Assembly: GCA_964633205.1 (NCBI GenBank)
Contig: CAZWFN010000123.1
Location: 1 to 19,659, forward strand
Source: CAYVQE01 sp964633205
GTDB lineage: Bacteria; Myxococcota; B64-G9
Direction: 5' to 3'
DNA length: 19,659 nt
This document shows positions 14,666 to 19,659 of the stretch, in pieces. The translations under genes and the position numbers were made by a program. Within the stretch, counting starts at the first letter, position 1, and every line of letters starts with the position of its first letter. The notes under the pieces are model-generated. The model saw only the letters and a list, made by a program, of their open reading frames with translations. It searched no databases and was not told where the DNA came from.

Positions 14666-15628
14666 ATGCCCAAGCTGTTGACTGCGACGCTGGTGACCGC
14701 GCTGGTCGCGGGTCTGTTCCCGCTGGCCTGCGGCGGTGGCGGTGATGGCGTGATCGAGGTGGGCCAGAACGTCCGCCAGCTGTGCAACTACCCGCTGTCC
14801 GGGGTGCGCGAGGAGACCCGCTGCGCCAACGACTCGGTCTGCACCCAGGTCGACGAGTTCTGCTGGCAGCCCGCGCCGATCGGCGGGGCGGCCTGCGAGG
14901 ACGACGCGGATTGCGCCGCAGAGGAGTTCTGCCATCAGGGCTATTGCTACCCGGCCTGCGGGGCCGATGATGACTGCGGCGGCGACGGGCTGCTCAAGTG
15001 CCTGGACAACGGCCGGCCGAGCGGCGGCGACTGCGCCCATGACGACCAGTGTCAGGAAGGCTGGACCTGCGACGGCGGCTCCTGCCGATCCAAGTCCTGT
15101 CGCAGCTACGGCTACTGCCGCCAGTGCGGCCGCGACGGCCAGTGTCCCACCGGGGTCTGCGACCACGGCTGGTGCCGGGCCGAGTGCGAGGCCGACGGCG
15201 ACTGCGATACCGGGCTGCTGTGCACCGGCGGCATCTGCCGGCCGCCGCATGCCACAGACTTCTCCTTCACCAACGTGGGCGACCGCGACCTGGAGATCTA
15301 CCCCGGCCAGACCGTGGTCCGCGGCGACGCCGACGCGGCGGTGTTCTGCGACCTGCAGTGGGAGAGCGACAAGGATCCGATCGTGCTGGCCCCCGACGAC
15401 TCGGCCATGCTGCGGGTGCGCTTTCGGCCCGCCGAGCTGGGTGCCTTCCGGGCCTGGATCGACATCCACTCCAACGACAAGGAGACGCCGGTGCTGCCGC
15501 TGCTGATGTGCGGCGAGGCGGTGGCCGCCGAGTGCGTCGTGGCCTACGACGGCGACTGCCCGCCGTGCCCGAGCTGCACCGCCGACGACTTCGCCGGCTA
15601 CGAGACCAAGGATCCCGTCTGCCCGTAA
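14666..15628 (+). CDS. Cys-rich lipoprotein with Dickkopf-like modules and an ASH/choice-of-anchor-like C-terminus
   Basis: A 320-residue predicted lipoprotein. The signal peptide ends in lipobox PLAC with Cys22, followed by Gly-rich CGGGGDG. Residues about 40-205 contain more than 25 Cys in repeated 'C..D.DC..G..C..G.C' modules, like the Dickkopf N-terminal-type Cys-rich units common in myxobacterial surface proteins. Residues about 210-295 (FSFTNVGDRDLEI ... MLRVRFRPAELGAFRAWIDIHSND ... LLMCGEAV) resemble ASH/Hydin or choice-of-anchor-D Ig-like domains. The last 30 residues carry five more Cys. The function is unknown; disulfide-stabilised surface binding is likely. The ATG at 14666 has AAGGAGG (14651-14657) eight bases upstream. 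The sigma-54 promoter at 14568 suggests control by the adjacent FHA activator. The gene converges on the next gene with 16 bp between stops. Confidence 0.85.
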   Translation: MPKLLTATLVTALVAGLFPLACGGGGDGVIEVGQNVRQLCNYPLSGVREETRCANDSVCTQVDEFCWQPAPIGGAACEDDADCAAEEFCHQGYCYPACGADDDCGGDGLLKCLDNGRPSGGDCAHDDQCQEGWTCDGGSCRSKSCRSYGYCRQCGRDGQCPTGVCDHGWCRAECEADGDCDTGLLCTGGICRPPHATDFSFTNVGDRDLEIYPGQTVVRGDADAAVFCDLQWESDKDPIVLAPDDSAMLRVRFRPAELGAFRAWIDIHSNDKETPVLPLLMCGEAVAAECVVAYDGDCPPCPSCTADDFAGYETKDPVCP

Positions 15629-15644
15629 ACCCCCCGCCGCAGGC

Positions 15645-16130
15645 TTATCCCTCGTCCGGCGGCGCATCCAGGCTGCAGTCGAACTTGATGGTGACCAGGT
15701 AGCCGTTTTCGAACTGGAAGTTGGCCTTGCCGGCGATGGTCTCACCCACCGCCCGGCCGCCCTTCTTGAGCCGGAGCCTGCCGGAGGCGAAGTCGGGCCA
15801 CTGCTCACCGGTGCCCGGCCGGTAGAGCAGGACCCGCTCGGCGAAATCGGTGTCGGCGATCTCGATCCCGGACAGCTCGTCGAGCCCGGCGATGTCGATG
15901 ACCAGGATGGCGGCGTACTCCGAGCCGCCCTCTTTCAAGTTGCGCTTGTAGAATAACTTGTAGGCCTGGTCGGGCTGCTCGTAGAAATGGCAGACCAGCT
16001 CGTCGTAGGAGCAGTCGATCAGCTTGCACTGGCTGCCGCTGATGCCGGAGTCGGAGCCGCCGCAGCAGATGGCGGTGGCGGCGATCAGGGCGCAAGCGGT
16101 TGCCGTCAAGGTGGTTGCGAGCCGTCGCAT
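15645..16130 (-). CDS. Hypothetical exported protein / probable lipoprotein
   Basis: A 161-residue protein I do not recognise. It has a basic, hydrophobic N-terminus (MRRLATTLTATACALIAATAICC) that is clearly an export signal. The Cys pair at 22-23 followed by GGSDSG looks like a lipidation site, though the residues before it fit the lipobox poorly. The mature part has Cys at about 35, 40 and 47 and one near the C-terminus, and is mostly beta-like (AAILVIDIAG, ERVLLYRPG, YLVTIKFDC). GGGAG lies 7 bases before the ATG. The gene starts 30 bp after the propeller lipoprotein gene on the same strand, so the two form an operon and may act together at the cell surface. Confidence 0.75.
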   Translation of the reverse strand: MRRLATTLTATACALIAATAICCGGSDSGISGSQCKLIDCSYDELVCHFYEQPDQAYKLFYKRNLKEGGSEYAAILVIDIAGLDELSGIEIADTDFAERVLLYRPGTGEQWPDFASGRLRLKKGGRAVGETIAGKANFQFENGYLVTIKFDCSLDAPPDEG

Positions 16131-16160
16131 GGGCTTCTCCCGTAACCGGTGGGGTGGGGT

Positions 16161-17768
16161 CTATTGCTCCTGCCAGGTGCCGCGGCGGAACATCAGCGAC
16201 TGGTGACTGGTGCCGTCGATCGGGTCGATCCAGCTGTACGAGTAGGCGATGCCCACCTGGCCGTCGGCGGTGACCGCCAGCCGGATGTTGCGCCCGTCGC
16301 TGGCGTCCGGATCGGCGGCGTCGATCAGGTCCTGGTTCTTGGTCCACTTGTTCTGCTGGCCGAGCTCGTCCGGCCAGGCACCCTCGAAGATGGCCAGCCG
16401 GGGACCGTCCTCGTTGTGGTTGCATTGCAGCTCGCCGGGGTCGTAGTCGCCGCAGCGGTAGTAGGCCACCATGGGCATGCCTGAGACCGGCTCGATGACC
16501 AGCGACGGGAACAGCCCGGTCGAGCCGTCCGAGTCGATGATTCCGGTCTGCCAGCTCAGCCCGTCGACCGAGTGCGCGATCATCAGGTTCTTCGAATCCG
16601 GGTCGAAATAGGCCAGCAGGAAGCGGCCGTCCGGGGCCACGGCCAGGCTCAACGGCTCGTTTTTCATGGCCCGCTCGGGCCGGGCGACCACGTTCCAGCA
16701 CCAGCCGGTCGACTGGATGCACTCCAGCCCCTCGGGGCAGTCGGCCGCCGAGGCGCATTCCAGCGTGCCGGTGAAGGCGCCGTCGACCCGGTGATCGAAG
16801 CTGACCACTCCGGCTTTGCCGTTGTAGAAAGCCACCGCCGGCTCGCCCTCGGCGTCGAAGGCCAGGCTGTTGAACAACCCCGAACCGCGGGCCAGGTCGA
16901 TCCACTCATGGCCCCAGCCGCCGCCGCCGCCCGGCGCCGACCAGGTCCACTCCAGGTCCGAGGAGTCCTGGGCCTCCTTGGTATAGCCATTGTGGATGTC
17001 GCGGTAGGCGATGCCGATGGTGCCGTCCGGCGCCACCGCCATCGACGGCCACAGCCCGACCACGTCGCCGAAGTCGCAGATGCTCTGCATCTTGGGGCAG
17101 TCGTCGCCGGCGGCCGCCTCGCCCGACGTCGCCACCGCCGCCTCGCTGCTCCAGCTGTCGGGTCCGTTGCGCCGGGCCACCATCACGTCGGTGCCGCCGC
17201 AGACCTGGCTGCCGCCGGCCCCGCCGAGAAAGGTCACCAGCGGGGTGGCGCCGTCGAATGCGATCGAGATGCCCGACAGCACCACCGAGGAGATCAGCGC
17301 AACCTCCTCGTGCTGCCAGCTGTCGCCCGCCGACCAGGCGTAGCGCACGTGGTCGAAGCGCACCGGCACCTCGTCGTCGCCCAGGATGGGCTCGGTGCAC
17401 ACGGCCACGCACTCGCCGGTGATGCAGCTCCACTCGGCGCTCTGCGGTGGCTCCTCGGTGCAGTCGGCCGCGTCGTTGCAGGCCTGGCTCTGCTCGCCCA
17501 GCTTGTAATAGGCGATGGCGAACTCACCGTCGGGCCCAGCCGCCAGGTCGAGCTGCAGCCCGGCCTGCTCGGCGTCGACCGTCTGCAGGTTGCCGAATAC
17601 CAGCACCCGCTGGCTGTCATCCTCGTCGCCGGTCTGCCCGTCCTGGCCGGCGTCCTGGTCACTGCCGCCGTCCTTGTCGCCGTCGCTCCCCGAGCAGCCG
17701 AGCGCCAGCAAGCCGAGCGCCAGCCCGGCGACCAAGGACAATCGAATCGGCCATGCAGCCTCACGCAT
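16161..17768 (-). CDS. Lipoprotein with a predicted seven-bladed beta-propeller and Cys-rich inserts
   Basis: A 535-residue lipoprotein. The signal peptide ends in lipobox LALGC, followed by an Asp/Gly/Ser-rich acidic linker of about 30 residues. A motif of the type 'G-x-x-S-hydrophobic-A-x-x-P-D-G-x-x-x-I-A-Y-Y' recurs seven times: GLQLDLAAGPDGEFAIAYY, GISIAFDGATPLVTFLG, GLWPSMAVAPDGTIGIAYR, GLFNSLAFDAEGEPAVAFY, LSLAVAPDGRFLLAYFD, GLFPSLVIEPVSGMPMVAYY and IRLAVTADGQVGIAYSY. This spacing is typical of sialidase-like beta-propeller blades, so seven blades are predicted. Dickkopf-like Cys modules (ADCTEE...C...C and ADCPEGLEC) are inserted between blades. No catalytic set is seen; ligand binding at the surface is inferred. 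The frame is open further upstream, but the ATG at 17768 has GGAGGTG four bases before it and starts the signal peptide. Confidence 0.85.
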   Translation of the reverse strand: MREAAWPIRLSLVAGLALGLLALGCSGSDGDKDGGSDQDAGQDGQTGDEDDSQRVLVFGNLQTVDAEQAGLQLDLAAGPDGEFAIAYYKLGEQSQACNDAADCTEEPPQSAEWSCITGECVAVCTEPILGDDEVPVRFDHVRYAWSAGDSWQHEEVALISSVVLSGISIAFDGATPLVTFLGGAGGSQVCGGTDVMVARRNGPDSWSSEAAVATSGEAAAGDDCPKMQSICDFGDVVGLWPSMAVAPDGTIGIAYRDIHNGYTKEAQDSSDLEWTWSAPGGGGGWGHEWIDLARGSGLFNSLAFDAEGEPAVAFYNGKAGVVSFDHRVDGAFTGTLECASAADCPEGLECIQSTGWCWNVVARPERAMKNEPLSLAVAPDGRFLLAYFDPDSKNLMIAHSVDGLSWQTGIIDSDGSTGLFPSLVIEPVSGMPMVAYYRCGDYDPGELQCNHNEDGPRLAIFEGAWPDELGQQNKWTKNQDLIDAADPDASDGRNIRLAVTADGQVGIAYSYSWIDPIDGTSHQSLMFRRGTWQEQ

Positions 17769-17785
17769 GGTCCACCTCCGTCGGG

Positions 17786-17814
17786 TTGTCGGATCCGCGA
17801 GCACGGTTTATGAT
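17786..17814 (+). promoter_or_regulatory. Sigma-70 promoter for the second FHA activator
   Basis: TTGTCG (17786-17791), a 17-bp spacer and TATGAT (17809-17814) match at four and five of six positions. The transcript start is expected near 17821, with GGAGGTGA inside a leader of about 45 nt. Its -10 overlaps the -10 of the divergent promoter. Confidence 0.6.
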
Positions 17815-17839
17815 ACCCGGCACAGCGACGAACGGTCAA
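17810..17839 (-). promoter_or_regulatory. Sigma-70 promoter for the propeller lipoprotein operon
   Basis: On the minus strand TTGACC (17839-17834), an 18-bp spacer and TATCAT (17815-17810) match at five of six positions each. Transcription would start near 17803, about 35 nt before the ATG at 17768. Confidence 0.55.
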
Positions 17840-17865
17840 TCGCGACCGCGCGGAGGTGACAGCGG

Positions 17866-19221
17866 GTGGCCAAGTTCTCCAAGAAAAAGACCCTGGTCAA
17901 GTCGCGCTCCGACGGCCCGGCCTCGGTGTCGTTCCACAAGTACAAGCTGCTGGTGGTCGAGGGTCCGCGCGAGGGCCAGGAGTTCGTGGTCGACCGCGAT
18001 CGGGTGCTGGTGGGCTCGAGCCGGGGCAACGATCTGATCATCGAGGATCACACCGTGTCGCGGCGCCACTTCGAGATTGAGATCACCGAGCAGGGCGCCC
18101 TGATCCGCGATCTGGGCAGCACCAACGGCACCGACGTGGAGGGCTGCCGCATCCGCGAGGCCTACCTGCACCCCGGCGCTCGCATCGGCGCCGGCGAGGT
18201 GGTGCTGGTCTTCCAGCCCATGCGCGAGCGGGTCGAGATTCCGCTCAGCGCCCAGAACGCCTTCGGCCGCATGCTGGGCCGCTCCACCCGCATGCGGGCC
18301 ATGTTCCACCTGGCCGAGCGGGTGGCCGGCCGCGACACCACCCTGCTGCTGACCGGCGAGACCGGCACCGGCAAGGGCCTGCTGGCCGAGGAGATCCACG
18401 CCCACAGCCCGCGCGCCGAATCCCCCTTCGTGGTCGTCGACTGCTCGACCATCCCGGCCCACCTGATGGAGAGCGAGCTGTTCGGCCACATCAAGGGCGC
18501 CTTCACCGGCGCGGTGGCCGATCGCTCGGGCGCCTTCGTCGAGGCCGACGGCGGCACCCTGTTCTTCGACGAGATCGGTGAGCTGCCGGCCACGCTGCAG
18601 CCCAAGCTGCTGCGGGTGCTGGAGAAGCGCGAGATCAAGCCGGTCGGCACCACCCGCAACGTGCGCGTCGACGTGCGCATCCTGGCCGCCACCAACCGCA
18701 ACCTGCGCACCGAGGTCGAGGCCGGGCGCTTCCGCGAGGATCTGTTCTTCCGCCTGAGCGTGTTCGATCTCATGATCCCGCCGCTGCGCGAGCGCAAGGA
18801 GGATATCTCTTTTTTGGCCCGCGCCTTCCTCGAGGTGCTGGCGCCCGAGGCCGACCGGCGGATCGGCGACGACGCCATGCGCCTGCTCGAACGCCACGAC
18901 TGGCCGGGCAACGTGCGCGAGCTGGGCAACGTGGTCGAGCGGGTCTGCCACCTGGTCGACGACCCGATCATCGACCGCGGCTCGCTGCTGTCGACCTCGG
19001 TCAGCGGGGTGGGGCCCAACCCGCTGACCTCGGGCTCGGTCGGCCGCGGCAACCTGCCTTTCGCGGAGGCCAAGGAGATCGCCGAGAAGGAATACCTGGT
19101 CGACCTGCTGCGGCGCCATCGTTACAACGTCTCGGCCGCGGCCCGCACCGCCTGCATCCACCGCCAAAGCCTGCACCGCCTGCTGCGCAAGCACGAGATC
19201 CAGGCCTCTGAGCTCGAGTAG
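17866..19221 (+). CDS. FHA-domain sigma-54-dependent transcriptional activator (second copy)
   Basis: A 451-residue activator with the same order as the copy at 13210: FHA domain (about residues 42-112, with SRRHFE and STNGT), sigma-54 AAA+ domain (about 135-365) and C-terminal Fis-type helix-turn-helix (YNVSAAARTACIHRQSLHRLLRKH). The catalytic motifs are canonical: Walker A GETGTGKG (164-171), GAFTGA loop (211-216), Walker B LFFDEI, sensor I AATNRNL, arginine-finger region FREDLFFRL and sensor II WPGNVREL. There is no receiver domain, so activity is probably set by phosphothreonine binding through FHA. The GTG start at 17866 has a strong GGAGGTGA (17852-17859) seven bases upstream. A palindrome, an IHF-like site and a sigma-54 promoter lie between it and the next gene, which is the likely target. 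The 13210 copy is a clear paralogue that has diverged in the linker and the HTH. Confidence 0.94.
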   Translation: MAKFSKKKTLVKSRSDGPASVSFHKYKLLVVEGPREGQEFVVDRDRVLVGSSRGNDLIIEDHTVSRRHFEIEITEQGALIRDLGSTNGTDVEGCRIREAYLHPGARIGAGEVVLVFQPMRERVEIPLSAQNAFGRMLGRSTRMRAMFHLAERVAGRDTTLLLTGETGTGKGLLAEEIHAHSPRAESPFVVVDCSTIPAHLMESELFGHIKGAFTGAVADRSGAFVEADGGTLFFDEIGELPATLQPKLLRVLEKREIKPVGTTRNVRVDVRILAATNRNLRTEVEAGRFREDLFFRLSVFDLMIPPLRERKEDISFLARAFLEVLAPEADRRIGDDAMRLLERHDWPGNVRELGNVVERVCHLVDDPIIDRGSLLSTSVSGVGPNPLTSGSVGRGNLPFAEAKEIAEKEYLVDLLRRHRYNVSAAARTACIHRQSLHRLLRKHEIQASELE

Positions 19222-19249
19222 ACTCCGGTCGCTCTGGCAACCGAGATGC

Positions 19250-19279
19250 TTCAGTCTAACTCCCTGTTTTAGCTATAAT
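19250..19279 (+). promoter_or_regulatory. Possible sigma-70 promoter (perfect -10 only)
   Basis: A perfect TATAAT at 19274-19279 stands in an AT-richer stretch after the activator gene. The best -35 is TTCAGT (19250-19255, 18-bp spacer), a poor match. It could give a basal transcript of the downstream gene that reads across the palindrome. Confidence 0.25.
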
Positions 19280-19321
19280 CGGAATTTATTTCGGGCTCCG
19301 GGCCGCCGGAATGGGCCGGGA

Positions 19322-19341
19322 CTGAAACCATATGGTTTCAG
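19322..19341. promoter_or_regulatory. Perfect 20-bp palindrome, candidate sigma-54 activator enhancer site
   Basis: CTGAAACCAT is followed directly by its exact reverse complement. The centre lies about 110 bp upstream of the predicted start of the sigma-54 promoter at 19417, a normal distance for a bacterial enhancer bound by a Fis-type HTH dimer. The activator gene ends 100 bp before it. Confidence 0.6.
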
Positions 19342-19388
19342 CGGCTGGCCGCTGGTTCGGCCCCGCGGACAACGTTTCTCAGATATTT

Positions 19389-19401
19389 CAATGAGATGAT
19401 A
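19389..19401 (-). promoter_or_regulatory. IHF-like site between enhancer and sigma-54 promoter
   Basis: The minus strand reads TATCATCTCATTG, one mismatch from the IHF consensus WATCAANNNNTTR. It sits in a local AT-rich stretch midway between the palindrome and the -24 box, where IHF commonly bends DNA for sigma-54 activation. Confidence 0.4.
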
Positions 19402-19416
19402 TTTGGTTTGGGTCCG

Positions 19417-19432
19417 TGGCACGGAGCGTGCA
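19417..19432 (+). promoter_or_regulatory. Sigma-54 (-24/-12) promoter of the exported Cys/Gly-rich protein gene
   Basis: TGGCACGGAGCGTGCA matches the consensus TGGCACG-N4-TTGCW at all but one defined position. GG (19418-19419) and GC (19430-19431) are exactly 10 bp apart. The expected start is near 19443, giving a 24-nt leader that contains AAAGGAGG. Confidence 0.72.
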
Positions 19433-19466
19433 CTGTCTCCGGGCAAGCGAGGAAAGGAGGCTTGTC

Positions 19467-19659
19467 ATGCGGAAGCACTCGGTTTTGATGTTGCTGGCGA
19501 TGGCGATGTTCGCAGCGGTGCCGGCGTTCGCCCAGGGCGAGGCGCCCGGCGAGTGCACCGGCGGGCTGTGCGGCACCCCGGACGAGTCGGGCGGGGGCGG
19601 TTGTGGTTGCGGCTGCGGTTGCGGCTCCATCCTGATCGCCAACACCGACCTCGGCGATA
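19467..19659 (+). CDS. Exported Cys/Gly-rich protein, 3' truncated by the window edge
   Basis: Only the first 64 codons are in the window. A signal peptide (MRKHSVLMLLAMAMFAAVPAFA) ends at an AFA-Q cleavage site. The mature start contains two Cys (ECTGGLC) and then a run of alternating Gly-Cys (GGGGCGCGCGCGS), followed by SILIANTDLGD. The ATG at 19467 has a strong AAAGGAGG (19453-19460) six bases upstream. From memory, 'GCG-S-I-L-I-A-N-T-D' starts occur in myxobacterial secreted proteins with thrombospondin type 3 calcium-binding repeats; those repeats would lie beyond the window, so this is only a suggestion. The sigma-54 promoter and palindrome upstream point to control by the neighbouring FHA activator. 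Confidence 0.8.
   Translation, partial: MRKHSVLMLLAMAMFAAVPAFAQGEAPGECTGGLCGTPDESGGGGCGCGCGCGSILIANTDLGD

Overview
The window is a high-GC bacterial chromosome segment whose gene content points to a Myxococcota or similar deltaproteobacterial lineage. The evidence for this is FHA-domain sigma-54 activators without receiver domains, a PilZ protein of the myxobacterial TIGR02266 type, cysteine-rich lipoproteins with Dickkopf-like modules, and a TamB/Omp85 pair. The assignment is an inference from gene families; no rRNA or marker gene is present.

Layout. At 2-2175 (+) there is a 5'-truncated acidic repeat/TPR protein followed by an ExeA/MshM-like ATPase. At 2235-2358 there is a tRNA-Gly(CCC) with its own intrinsic terminator. 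At 2368-9418 (+) tamB is followed 4 bp later by an Omp85 protein with what looks like seven POTRA domains. At 9426-13084 a leftward cluster reads radA, a metallophosphatase-fold lipoprotein, a PilZ protein and a GNAT acetyltransferase. At 13210-15628 (+) an FHA sigma-54 activator is followed by a -24/-12 promoter and a Cys-rich lipoprotein. At 15645-17768 (-) lie two further lipoproteins, one a predicted seven-bladed propeller. At 17866-19659 (+) a second FHA sigma-54 activator is followed by a palindrome, an IHF-like site, a -24/-12 promoter and a secreted Cys/Gly-rich protein that runs off the window.

The main discovery is at 10647-11726 (-). The lipoprotein downstream of radA is interrupted by an in-frame TGA at codon 60, in a Cys-Gly-TGA context where related proteins (as I recall them) carry Cys-Gly-Cys. 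The reading frame continues with the expected family sequence. A hairpin with apical loop GGUCUG begins its loop 18 nt after the UGA, matching the bacterial SECIS rules and the GGUCU core of the E. coli fdhF element. I read this as a selenoprotein (Sec60) that standard gene calling would split or truncate. The metal-ligand motifs of the phosphatase fold look degenerate, so the CGU motif may be the functional centre.

Other points: radA has no ATG/GTG/TTG that includes its zinc finger and appears to start at CTG (13084). Both sigma-54 activator genes are followed directly by a sigma-54 promoter driving a Cys-rich exported protein, a repeated regulator-plus-target module. Several starts were moved from the longest open frame on the basis of ribosome binding sites, signal peptides and terminators.
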